DNA of 27,568 nucleotides from CAYQMF01 sp964418595 (lineage in GTDB: Bacteria > Planctomycetota > UBA1135 > UBA2386). How positions within the stretch are numbered: position 1 is the first letter of the stretch; every line of letters begins with the position of its first letter. Of this stretch, positions 7,442-15,335 are shown piece by piece. The DNA lies in the NCBI GenBank assembly GCA_964418595.1, contig CAYQMF010000089.1, forward strand, positions 1 to 27,568. The letters run 5' to 3'. The notes beneath the pieces were generated by a model, which saw nothing but the letters and a program-made list of their open reading frames with translations, was not told the origin of the DNA and searched no databases. Position numbers and translations under genes: made by a program.

Positions 7442-7524
7442 CGCACGCCGGATGCGCCAGCGGGCACGCCAGGGTTTGCGCCGAAGTCCCACCCGCGGCG
7501 CCGCCCCGGTTCACGTCGCGCCGA

Positions 7525-8979
7525 TCACACGGACGGCAGCACGATCCGCACCCGAAAGCCCTGCCCCACGTCCGAGTCGAGTTCGATGCTGCCGCCATGG
7601 TTGGCGACGATCGAGTACGAGATGAACATGCCGAGTCCCGTGGCATCGGCCCTTCCCTTGGCGGTGAAGAACGGATCGAACACGCGGCCGAGATCCGCCT
7701 TCGGCATCCCCGGTCCGTTGTCCTCGATCCGCAGTTCGACCTGCGCTGGCAAGACCCTTCCGCGGATGGTCACGCGGCGGGGCGAAGGTCGACCTGCCAG
7801 GACGTCGAGCGAGTTGATCAGGATGTTCAGCAGGACCTGCTGGATCTCGTGCTGATCGCCCTGGAGCAGGGGCATGGTCGGCGGAAGCTCCACGTGCAAC
7901 TCCACGCCGTCGCGCTGCAGGCGGTGCTCCACCAGCGCGCGCGCACTCTCGACGGCCGCCGCCACCGGGAATGGCGCCGGCTCGACCTGCTTCGGTGAGA
8001 AGTCGAGCACGCGGCGGGCGATCACGCCGACGCGGCCGAGGCCTTCCTGGATCAGCTCGAGGTACCGGCGCTGCCGCTCGTCGAGACCTTGCCGTTCGAG
8101 CAGCCGCCGCACCGCGTTGAGCATCCCGCCGATGGGGTTGTTGATCTCGTGTGCGATCCCCGCGGCCAGCGTGCCCATCGCCGCCAGCCGACCCGACAGG
8201 ACGAGCGCCCGCTCGCGGCGCGATGCCTCCTCCGTGGCGCGCTGCACGGCCGCGTCGAGTTCCTTGGTGTGGCCGGCGACGCGCGCGGCCATGCCGTTGA
8301 ACTGCGCGACGAACGCCGCGAGTTCGTGACCCGGCGGCAGCGGCGGGACACGCACGTCGAAGTCGCCCGCCCCCACCCGCGCCGCCGCCTCGGCCAGGCT
8401 CTGCAGGGGGCGCGAGACCGACCGCTCGACTGCCCAGCGCGCCAGCCCGACGATCGCGAGCGTGCCCACCACCAACGCCGCCGCGACGATCCACGGCGGC
8501 AGGTGCGGCGGCGGCGGCAGGTGCGGGCGGAACCAGGCACCGGCGACCACTTCGTCGCCGCTGGCGATGGGCACGCAGAACCCGTCGCCGACGGAGATCA
8601 GCCCGCGCTCGTCCATCGCCCGCCGGATCCCCTCGCGCACGTCCTGCAGCGGGAACACTCGGTGATCCCGATGCAGCGCACCCATCGGGTTGAGATCGAC
8701 GAAGCCAGACGCCTCCGGACTGCGCCCGTTGGTCACCAGCACGTCGCGGAACACACCACGAAACGTGTCCAGGGCGAGCAGCGCCCGGAGTCGCGCGAGA
8801 TGCGAACGCTGCTCCGGTGCGTAGGCGTCGCGCAGGATCCCACCGAAGTAGGTCTCGTAGATCTGCCGGTGCTCGGCGCGCCAACGCTCGAGGAGGAGGG
8901 TCTGCGCAATCTGCACCGCGCCCAGGACCACGAGGTTCAGGGCGATGACGATCAGGAGCATCCGCCCCCGGATCGACAC
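7525..8979 (-). CDS. Membrane sensor histidine kinase (HAMP-HisKA-HATPase)
   Basis: 484 residues. TM1 is about 7-29, an extracytoplasmic sensor region about 30-160, TM2 about 162-182, and HAMP about 185-240 (SRPLQSLAEAAARVGAGDFDVRV). The HisKA H-box is GIAHEINNPIGG with phospho-acceptor H277. The catalytic domain has an N-box (QQVLLNILINSLDVL), G1 (EDNGPGMP), F-box (FDPFFTAKG) and G2 (GLGMFISYSIVANHGG). A duplicated HLPPPP/HLPP stretch precedes TM2. There is no fused receiver domain and no response regulator in the window. The GTG start at 8979 shares its G with the TAG stop of the preceding F-family gene (TAGTG), so translation is likely coupled. That arrangement recalls pilC-pilS, although PilS has more membrane helices. 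The stimulus and partner are unknown. Confidence 0.93.
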   Translation of the reverse strand: MSIRGRMLLIVIALNLVVLGAVQIAQTLLLERWRAEHRQIYETYFGGILRDAYAPEQRSHLARLRALLALDTFRGVFRDVLVTNGRSPEASGFVDLNPMGALHRDHRVFPLQDVREGIRRAMDERGLISVGDGFCVPIASGDEVVAGAWFRPHLPPPPHLPPWIVAAALVVGTLAIVGLARWAVERSVSRPLQSLAEAAARVGAGDFDVRVPPLPPGHELAAFVAQFNGMAARVAGHTKELDAAVQRATEEASRRERALVLSGRLAAMGTLAAGIAHEINNPIGGMLNAVRRLLERQGLDERQRRYLELIQEGLGRVGVIARRVLDFSPKQVEPAPFPVAAAVESARALVEHRLQRDGVELHVELPPTMPLLQGDQHEIQQVLLNILINSLDVLAGRPSPRRVTIRGRVLPAQVELRIEDNGPGMPKADLGRVFDPFFTAKGRADATGLGMFISYSIVANHGGSIELDSDVGQGFRVRIVLPSV

Positions 8980-10121
8980 TACAGCGACTCCATCAACTTG
9001 AGCAGCGGCGCGAAGAGGGCGTACACGATGAAGCCGACGAAGACGGCGAGCACGACGATGATCACCGGTTCGATCACCTTGAAGGTCGTGTCGATCGTGC
9101 GGTCGACATCCCGTTCGTAGCGGTCGGCGATCTTCTGCAGCATCCGATCCAGCTCGCCGGTCTGTTCGCCGACGTCGACCATGTTGACGACGATGTCGTC
9201 GAACAGCCCACTCTCACCCATCGGCACGGCGATGCCGGCGCCTTCGCGGATGCTGCTGTGGATCCGGTTGATGGACTCGGCGACGCGCATGTTGGGCACC
9301 GCGCCCTTGACGATGTCGAGGGCCTCCAGGTGCGGCACACCACTCTGGATCAACGTGCCGAAGGTGCGCGAGAAACGCGCGACGACCGCCTTGTTCACGA
9401 GCGTGCCGAAGACAGGCACCCGCATCATCGCCGTGTCACGGAACCGCCGGTACCCGGCGACGCGCGCGACGAGCGTCCGGTGCAGCGCGACCAGGGCGAG
9501 GATGGCGAGGATGTACACCCACCAGTTGTGCTGCAGGTGGTCGCCGGTCGCGATCACATAGCGCGTCGCCGTCGGCATCGCGTCGAGCGTGCCGAACTGG
9601 TTCAAGAAGATCTCCTTGAACTTGGGGATGACGGCGACGAACACCAGCGTGAGCACGCCGGCCGCGACGGTCACGACGGCAACCGGGTAGGCGAGCGCAC
9701 CCTTCACGCGGCTCTTGATGCTCTCCGCCTTCTCGAGGAAACCGGACAGGCGGTTGAGGATCTCCTCCTGCACGCCACCGGCCTCGCCGGCCGACACCAT
9801 GTTCGTGTAGAGCCGATCGAACACGCGTGGATGCTTCGCCAACGACTCCGAGAGCGACGTCCCCGCTTCGACGTCGTCCACGACCTCGGCGACGATCCGC
9901 TTGAAGGCCCCGGGTGGCATCTGACCCTCGAGGATGCGCAGGCACTTGGTCACCGGGATCCCGGCGTCGAGCAGCACCGCGAGCTGGCTCGTGAACTCCG
10001 CGAGCAGCCGCGGCGTCACCCGCCGCCCACCCAGGAACGACTGTCGTTGCTTGGTCTCGGTCGCGGGTCCGCCATCGGCGGGTCGAACGGCGGTCACCTT
10101 CCGCTGGAGCTTCTTCGGCAT
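8979..10121 (-). CDS. Type II secretion / type IV pilus inner-membrane platform protein (GspF/PilC family)
   Basis: 380 residues with two T2SSF domains. The first (about 40-165) has TPRLLAEFTSQLAVLLDAGIPVTKCLRILEG and ends in a membrane helix (YPVAVVTVAAGVLTLVFVAVIP). The second (about 240-370) has VNKAVVARFSRTFGTLIQSGVPHLEALDIV and VNMVDVGEQTGELDRMLQKIAD and ends with a membrane helix at the C-terminus. In this family it forms the inner-membrane platform that works with a GspE/PilB ATPase and pseudopilins. None of those partners is in the window, so GspF and PilC cannot be told apart here. I chose the ATG at 10121 (MPKKLQRK); the frame is open further upstream but unconserved. AGGAA lies about 10 nt before it. 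Its TAG overlaps the GTG of the histidine kinase gene. Confidence 0.93.
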   Translation of the reverse strand: MPKKLQRKVTAVRPADGGPATETKQRQSFLGGRRVTPRLLAEFTSQLAVLLDAGIPVTKCLRILEGQMPPGAFKRIVAEVVDDVEAGTSLSESLAKHPRVFDRLYTNMVSAGEAGGVQEEILNRLSGFLEKAESIKSRVKGALAYPVAVVTVAAGVLTLVFVAVIPKFKEIFLNQFGTLDAMPTATRYVIATGDHLQHNWWVYILAILALVALHRTLVARVAGYRRFRDTAMMRVPVFGTLVNKAVVARFSRTFGTLIQSGVPHLEALDIVKGAVPNMRVAESINRIHSSIREGAGIAVPMGESGLFDDIVVNMVDVGEQTGELDRMLQKIADRYERDVDRTIDTTFKVIEPVIIVVLAVFVGFIVYALFAPLLKLMESL

Positions 10122-10141
10122 GCCTGGTCGGTTCCTAGTAG

Positions 10142-10165
10142 GCCGGCAGCGGGGCGACTGCCGGC
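10142..10165 (-). terminator. Stem-loop between the SGNH/TPR gene and the GspF/PilC gene
   Basis: Perfect 8-bp inverted repeat, GCCGGCAG / CTGCCGGC, with an 8-nt loop. It begins 38 nt after the stop of the SGNH/TPR gene and ends 20 nt before the GspF/PilC start. No T-tract follows. It is a likely transcription boundary or processing site. Confidence 0.4.
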
Positions 10166-10202
10166 GCGGATCGTGCCGGCGGCGACCAGCCATGTAAAGC
10201 GG

Positions 10203-11843
10203 TCAACGCGGCTGGCGCTGGCGCTCGCGCCAACCTGGCTCGTCGAGCGCGCTCTTGATCGAAGCCGCGAACGCGAAGAACTCCTTGTAGAAGGCGCGGT
10301 GCCGCTCGCGGTAGCCGGGCTCGAACGGTTCGCCCGACAACTCCTTGCGGCGCTCGCCGACGTACTCGGCGAAGGCAGCCTTGGTGTTCGCCATCACGTT
10401 GGTGACCCGCGCCGGCACCACGGTGCCGCCCGCCGCGAGCATGGTCTCGACGGACCCGATCCGATCGAGGAAGGCCTGGTACTGGTGCATGATCCCGAAC
10501 AGGCCGAGCAGCGTGATCTGGAGCGACACGTCGGTCTCGTCGCGGTAGCCGTCCGTCGGCGGCTCGAAGGCCGCTGTCGCTCCGGCACCGAGCGCGCCGT
10601 CCGCCAGCAACGCATCGAAGACGGTCCGCGCGAGCAGGATGTTGCCGGCGCGGCTCGGGTGCACGTAGTCGAGCATCAGATCGAAGCCGGGGGCCACTGC
10701 ATGCGCCTCGCGACGGAACGCCGCCGCAGTCTCCACGACCCGCGCCGGCGGGTGCGCCGCCGTGACGCTGCGCACCACCTCGTGGAAGACGCTCGGACAC
10801 CGGAACGGGTTGCGGTCGAGGTCGCAGGCGGCGACGTAGTCGAGCCAGGCACCCTCGATGTTGCCGCTGGCCTCGCGGGCGCGGCCCCGGAAGAAGCGTG
10901 CCTCCGCGTGTTCCGGCTCGGCGGCGACGAGCCGATCCAGGATCGGCAGCGACGCGGCGGCGTCGCCGCGCAACAGGGCACCGAGCGCGGAGCGGTACTC
11001 GCCTTCCCATGCCGCGCGCGCATCCCCCGCCAGAGCCTGCACCGAGACCGCCGGCTCCCAGTCGCGAAGGTTCACCGGGACCGTCAGCACGTAGACGCGG
11101 AGGCCGGCATCGACACAGCGCGACACCATGTGGTCGATGGAGTAGCGGTAGTGCTCCTTCACCTGCGCGAACTGGGCGGGATCCGAGCGCAGCTCCGCCG
11201 CAACGCGCTCCGTGTGCGACCAGAGGTGGAAGTCGGCGTGTTCGCGATGTTCGCCCGACAGCACGTTGCCGGGCATGGCGCGCTGGCGCCACCACCGCGA
11301 GGCCACGCCCACCAGCGCCGAGCGTCGCTCGAGCCAGTCGACGAGACGCTTGCCCGGGAAGTCGAGCAGGTAGGACCGCCGCTCGACGAACTCGTTGTTG
11401 CCGCTGTAGACGATGACGATGTCGGGTTCGCAGCGCATCGCGTCGTCGAAGATCATCCGCACCCGGTAGCTCGCGTAGGCGTGCGCCCCGAGGTTGATGA
11501 CCTCGACCCGGCGTTCGGGCAACACGCGCGCCAGTGCCTGGGCGAGATAGTCGGACCACGCATGCCCCGGCGGATGCGGCCAGCCGGCGTTGGCCGAACC
11601 TCCCAGGCAGAACACACGCAGCGTGCCCGGCGGCTTGTGCACCGGGAAACTCACGTTCGCCGCGCGATACGCGTCGGGGTGCGTCACCCGGTAGTGCGGG
11701 ACACCGCCTACGTCGACCTCGGTGAACACCGACACCGGCGTCGTGAGCGTGAGGTACGGGTCGTCGACCATCGCCGACGTGAACAGGCGGACGACCGCCT
11801 CGGCGACGAGCACGACGACAAAGGGCAACAGCGCGAGCGCCAC
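10203..11843 (-). CDS. Membrane-anchored SGNH-hydrolase-like protein with TPR-like middle region
   Basis: At least 546 residues. An N-terminal membrane anchor (about 1-22) precedes an SGNH/GDSL-like hydrolase fold. Block I is FCLGGSANAGW (Ser about 83), block III is YSGNNEF (Asn about 149) and block V is DYVHPSRAGN (about 392-401). Between blocks III and V lies a TPR-like helical insertion (about 285-345, RGDAAASLPILDRLVAAEPEHAEARFFRGRARE). This set-up is typical of envelope-facing esterases or acetyl-group enzymes, but the substrate is not evident. The only usual start codon in frame is GTG at 11843. The codons just before it encode RRRRRLFK, the charged stretch expected before a membrane helix, so translation may start upstream at a rare codon (for example CTG near 11948), or there may be a sequence error. 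No SD is visible at either site. Confidence 0.8.
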   Translation of the reverse strand: MALALLPFVVVLVAEAVVRLFTSAMVDDPYLTLTTPVSVFTEVDVGGVPHYRVTHPDAYRAANVSFPVHKPPGTLRVFCLGGSANAGWPHPPGHAWSDYLAQALARVLPERRVEVINLGAHAYASYRVRMIFDDAMRCEPDIVIVYSGNNEFVERRSYLLDFPGKRLVDWLERRSALVGVASRWWRQRAMPGNVLSGEHREHADFHLWSHTERVAAELRSDPAQFAQVKEHYRYSIDHMVSRCVDAGLRVYVLTVPVNLRDWEPAVSVQALAGDARAAWEGEYRSALGALLRGDAAASLPILDRLVAAEPEHAEARFFRGRAREASGNIEGAWLDYVAACDLDRNPFRCPSVFHEVVRSVTAAHPPARVVETAAAFRREAHAVAPGFDLMLDYVHPSRAGNILLARTVFDALLADGALGAGATAAFEPPTDGYRDETDVSLQITLLGLFGIMHQYQAFLDRIGSVETMLAAGGTVVPARVTNVMANTKAAFAEYVGERRKELSGEPFEPGYRERHRAFYKEFFAFAASIKSALDEPGWRERQRQPR

Positions 11844-11952
11844 CTTGAACAGGCGTCGCCGCCGACGTGCAGCGGAAGCGGGAGGGGTTGTGGTCGCGGG
11901 CTCGATGCGGCTAGTGTGCCGCCGCGAGCCCGCTCTTCCAGCACGCAGGCGC

Positions 11953-13191
11953 TCAGTTCAGGATCGCGTCCACCGCGTTGGTGAGACCGAAGCCCGGCCC
12001 GCTCGTCGAGAGGCAGATCACGACGCCCTGGAAGCAGAGCGGTACGCCGCACAACGAGTAGTTCTTCGGGATCGGCAGCGGAACCGACGCCGCTCCCTGG
12101 CACGGTGCGCCACCGGCGACCGGCACCATCGGCAGGAACACGGTCGTCGCCATCTGCAGATGCCACAGTCCGCAGAAGATCGGTAGGCCCGGGACCACGC
12201 ACGGTCCGCCGCTCACGGCCAGCGCGAACACGCTACCGAGCGGGGCGCCACTCAGGTCGAGCGAGAACAGCGGATTGCCGATGACCGGGTCGCCGGACGT
12301 GGCGAGGTTCATGTTGGGGCATGGCGCGCAGTTCGGCCCCAGGCAGCTCACGCCGACGCTCGTCGGATGCAGAGGTTCGATGTCGAAGCCGACCCACCCG
12401 TAGGTGGCGACGGCCGGACTGAGCGGGCAGCACTGCGTCGGCAGGAACGCGCACGGCCCGACACCCGCGCGCCGCATGGTCAGCGTCTGCGCGCCGTCGG
12501 ACATGATCAGCTCCTGCCGGCACTCGTCGAAGGCCAGCGCCTTGATCGCGCCGAGGATCGCACCGCCGCAGTTCGCGACCGGGATGCGGCACACGATCTG
12601 GCAGGGATTCGCGATGTTGGCCACCAGGATCTGGTTGGCCGGACCACCGCCGCCGAAGACCGACGTCGCGTAGAACACGAGGCCATTGGCGTCGTCGATC
12701 GCCACGCCTCCGGCCACGTGCGCGATGCTCGGCAGCGGCATCGCGCACGTCGCCACGAGCGCGATCGGACACGTCGCGATGTTCCAGACGTGCAAGGCCA
12801 CTGCGCCGGGCACGGTCTCGATCTGGAGCATCTGGCCGAGCGCCGGACAGATCTCGAGGCCGCTCGCCACCGAGCCGGGACCGAGCGTGAGCATCGCCGG
12901 AGAGCGACAGACGAAGAGACAGCCCGGCACGCGCTGCTCGACCATGATCGCGCCGTCGGTGCTCCACACGGTGCGCGCGCGCGGGTCGTACGCCGCACCG
13001 CCCGCCCACGCCGGAACGAGAGCAGGGACGAACGCCGTGGGACAGATGCGATTGCCGGGCAGACACGTGGTCTGCTGCAGGAGCGCGGGGGGAAGGACAG
13101 CGGCGTTGTCGAAGCCGAGTCCGATCAGCCGGGTCTGGGCACCGAGCGCGGAGGCCATTACGGCGAGCACGCCGAGAGAGAGGGTTCGCAT
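11953..13191 (-). CDS. Secreted Cys-rich protein, propeller-like with planctomycete-type C-terminal module
   Basis: 412 residues. The signal peptide MRTLSLGVLAVMASALGA is followed by a likely cleavage before QT. The mature protein has 23 cysteines, consistent with extracytoplasmic disulfides. Repeated blade-like stretches (GGAAYDPRARTVWSTDG; GGVAIDDANGLVFYATS; IKALAFDECRQELIMSDG; YGWVGFDIEP) suggest a beta-propeller of NHL/YVTN type. The last 115 residues start with SGDPVIGNPLFSLDLSGAPLGSVFALAVSGGPC. I associate this short module with many secreted proteins of one planctomycete group; its role is unknown to me. The ATG at 13191 has no SD. The gene stands alone between PP2C and the SGNH/TPR gene. 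A hairpin just upstream (13292-13309) probably ends the kinase operon. Confidence 0.8.
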   Translation of the reverse strand: MRTLSLGVLAVMASALGAQTRLIGLGFDNAAVLPPALLQQTTCLPGNRICPTAFVPALVPAWAGGAAYDPRARTVWSTDGAIMVEQRVPGCLFVCRSPAMLTLGPGSVASGLEICPALGQMLQIETVPGAVALHVWNIATCPIALVATCAMPLPSIAHVAGGVAIDDANGLVFYATSVFGGGGPANQILVANIANPCQIVCRIPVANCGGAILGAIKALAFDECRQELIMSDGAQTLTMRRAGVGPCAFLPTQCCPLSPAVATYGWVGFDIEPLHPTSVGVSCLGPNCAPCPNMNLATSGDPVIGNPLFSLDLSGAPLGSVFALAVSGGPCVVPGLPIFCGLWHLQMATTVFLPMVPVAGGAPCQGAASVPLPIPKNYSLCGVPLCFQGVVICLSTSGPGFGLTNAVDAILN

Positions 13192-13291
13192 GGGACGTTG
13201 GTGGAAGGGACCGGGGCAGAGAGCCGGCCGGGTCGCAGCATGCTTGTCCCGAGCCGACGGACGCGCCGGAAGAATCGACGCAACCGGCGGC

Positions 13292-13309
13292 CATCGCCGG
13301 CGGGCGATG
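13292..13309 (-). terminator. Stem-loop downstream of the PP2C gene
   Basis: Perfect 7-bp inverted repeat, CATCGCC / GGCGATG, with a GGCG tetraloop. It begins 36 nt beyond the PP2C stop. The transcribed strand continues into a weakly T-containing stretch (GATTCTTCC) about 13 nt later. It is a probable end of the kinase-lipoprotein-phosphatase transcript. Confidence 0.35.
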
Positions 13310-13344
13310 CCTGTCCTGTTGGAGCTTGCAGGGCCGGTTCGCGC

Positions 13345-14256
13345 CTACGCGCCGAGCAGCGCCAGCACATCCAGGTCGAACCATGCCCGCGCCATCGCCG
13401 CCGCCGCCACGGCCAGCGCCAATGCCAGCACGATCCACGGCCACCGCGGCCGACGCATGTCCGGAAGGGCGACGGTCAGCCTCGGCAGGCGCGGGACCTC
13501 GCGCGCCGGCAACGCCACCTCCACGAGATCCTCCTGCGTGCCGTCTGCCGTCTTCACGCGCACGACGACGGCCGTCGCGTTGTCGACCCCGCTCGCCTCG
13601 ACCGCGCGACGCACGAGAGTCGACGCCGCGGCCTGGGCCGAGGCGAGGCCCAGCACCTGGCGGAGCTCGGCCGGCTCCAGCGCGTCCCACAGACCGTCCG
13701 TGCAGAGCAGGAAGACGTCACCTGGGGCGACCGTCCGCTGGTGGATGTCGACCTTCTCCGTGTCCCGACCTGCGCCGATGCAGCGCGTGAGCTGGTGCTC
13801 CGCTGCGCGCACCGCGTGATCGGTCGTGACCTGATGCAGCTCGCCGCCCCGGAGGAGGTAGCAGCGGCTGTCGCCGACGTGGCCGACGGTCACTTGCGTG
13901 CCGACGACGTTCAGCACCGTGAGGGTCGTACCCATGTCGCGCAGACGCGGCTGCGCGCGCGCCACGCGGGACACACGCCCGCACGCAGCCGCGTACGCGT
14001 GCTCCATGCGCGCCTGGACCGACTCGCCGGCGCGCGGCTGGACGAAGCTCTCGAGCAGCGCGCGCACGGCGGCCCGGCTCGCTTCGGCGCCGCCCGCCAC
14101 TCCGCCCATCCCGTCCGCGATCGCGATCAATGCTCCGACCTCGCTCCGATGCGCCTCGTCGTCGGGGGTGAACAGGAGGAAGTCGTCTTCGTTGGAGGCG
14201 CGGGCCCGCCCGGTGTGGGTGTCGACGCCCAGTTCGAGGCCGGCCGGCACCTTCAT
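13345..14256 (-). CDS. Membrane-anchored PP2C-type Ser/Thr protein phosphatase
   Basis: 303 residues. This is a metal-dependent PPM/PP2C phosphatase domain (about 5-245) with the family's metal-binding and core motifs: SNEDDFLL (Asp 24), ADGMGG (Asp 48), GTTLTVL, VGHVGDSRCYLLR, LLCTDGLWD and GVDNATAVVV. The linker is followed by a C-terminal membrane helix (about 276-297, WPWIVLALALAVAAAAMARAW) and a short tail, so the catalytic domain would sit on the cytoplasmic side of the membrane. Its ATG at 14256 overlaps the stop of the lipoprotein gene (ATGA). That gene in turn overlaps the kinase gene, so the phosphatase is probably made in step with the kinase and reverses its phosphorylation, like PrpC/PstP with PknB in other bacteria (established analogy; the pairing here is inferred). 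Confidence 0.94.
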   Translation of the reverse strand: MKVPAGLELGVDTHTGRARASNEDDFLLFTPDDEAHRSEVGALIAIADGMGGVAGGAEASRAAVRALLESFVQPRAGESVQARMEHAYAAACGRVSRVARAQPRLRDMGTTLTVLNVVGTQVTVGHVGDSRCYLLRGGELHQVTTDHAVRAAEHQLTRCIGAGRDTEKVDIHQRTVAPGDVFLLCTDGLWDALEPAELRQVLGLASAQAAASTLVRRAVEASGVDNATAVVVRVKTADGTQEDLVEVALPAREVPRLPRLTVALPDMRRPRWPWIVLALALAVAAAAMARAWFDLDVLALLGA

Positions 14257-15335
14257 CGCGCCTCCTCCAGGCCGAGCGTCATCGAGCCGACGCGACCCGT
14301 GACGGTCTGCACGAGCACCTGCAAGCGCTGGCCGCGCAGCGTGGTCGGCAGCGCGGCGGAGTAGCGCATCGACTCGGCATCGCCGTGCCTTCTCCCGATC
14401 AACTCGGCGTGGAACTGCTCGAACGCCTCGCCCAGCCAGGGCTGACCGTCGACACGCACGCGCACGAAGCTCAGCGGCTCCTTGGCGAACAGATCCAGCA
14501 CGCGCCCCTCCGGGGTGGTGCGCACGCTCGCCTCCGCCGGGGCGGCACGAGCGATCCGATCCGCGGCATCGACGGTCTTCAGTCGCTGCGCCACGGCCCA
14601 CATCATGCGCGCCTGACCGACGCGGCGTAGCTGCCACTCGACGCGGGCATCGTCGTCGCCCACCCAGAATGGCGGCACCAGGATCGAGCTGATCACGCCC
14701 CACACGTCCGCCCGCTGCAGGAGCGAGAGGTCGACCGGACCGGCCTCCACGACGATCTCCTGTACGAGCTGGCCATCGTGCACGTCGCGCAGCGACGCGC
14801 GCAGCGACGCGCGTGACTCGTACGAGTGGTCGGGGATCACGACGCCGAGACCGACGAGGAGCCAGGTCGCGAGCGTGATCGGCCACTGGCCGTTGATCCC
14901 CTGCGCATCGACGGGGCCGTCCTCCAGGCGCTCGACCACGAGAAGGAAGTCGTGCCCGTCGGCTCGCGCGCGCTCGAGGAAGCCATGCAGCGCGCCGGCA
15001 TCCACCGGCAACGGCCAGGTCGCCTGTGCCATCTCGCGCCGCTGCCACTGGTCCCGCCCGTCGACGGCCACCCGCACGAACACGCGCGCGCTCGCGAGCA
15101 CCTCGCGCAGGTCTTCGAGGCGCATCGCCTCGGTACCATCCGCCGCGAACGTGCGTCGCGGCGGGCGCGCCGACACCGCGCGGCCAGGTTCCACGAAGGC
15201 GCCTCCGGTGACCAGGACCGAGGCGCCCAGTGCCGCGCGCTCCGCGAGGCGCGGCAGCTCGGCGGTCGCCGACGCCCGGCAACCGCACACGCCGAGCAGC
15301 AACACCGCGGCGGCAATCGCGCGTGGTCGCGTCAT
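14253..15335 (-). CDS. Predicted lipoprotein of unknown function between kinase and phosphatase
   Basis: 360 residues. The N-terminus MTRPRAIAAAVLLLGVCGC is a lipoprotein signal; VCGC makes C19 the likely lipidated residue. I do not recognise a family. The first half alternates short strands and helices (RVFVRVAVDGRDQWQRREMA; DFLLVVERLEDGPVDA). A hydrophobic stretch (ITLATWLLVGLGVVIP, about 155-170) may be a buried helix or a second membrane segment. SRASLRASLRDVHDGQLVQE follows, partly encoded by a perfect 12-bp tandem duplication at 14786-14809. The C-terminal third contains PLSFVRVRVDGQPWLGEAFEQ. Both ends overlap neighbours through ATGA, so it is translated with the kinase and PP2C. A role as an envelope ligand or partner for the kinase's outer domains is inference. 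CsgG/LpoB-like folds are an alternative I cannot exclude. Confidence 0.8.
   Translation of the reverse strand: MTRPRAIAAAVLLLGVCGCRASATAELPRLAERAALGASVLVTGGAFVEPGRAVSARPPRRTFAADGTEAMRLEDLREVLASARVFVRVAVDGRDQWQRREMAQATWPLPVDAGALHGFLERARADGHDFLLVVERLEDGPVDAQGINGQWPITLATWLLVGLGVVIPDHSYESRASLRASLRDVHDGQLVQEIVVEAGPVDLSLLQRADVWGVISSILVPPFWVGDDDARVEWQLRRVGQARMMWAVAQRLKTVDAADRIARAAPAEASVRTTPEGRVLDLFAKEPLSFVRVRVDGQPWLGEAFEQFHAELIGRRHGDAESMRYSAALPTTLRGQRLQVLVQTVTGRVGSMTLGLEEAR

Noticed and set aside
7440..7475. Sigma-54 (-24/-12) promoter before the conserved exported protein gene
   Set aside because: TGGC-like words are present but the GG to GC spacing is wrong; the extended -10 TGCTATAGT fits better.
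9258..11984. Long plus-strand open frame of about 908 codons
   Set aside because: It is antisense to the GspF/PilC and SGNH/TPR genes, rich in Arg/His/Ala/Gly, has no recognisable domain and follows from high GC third positions.
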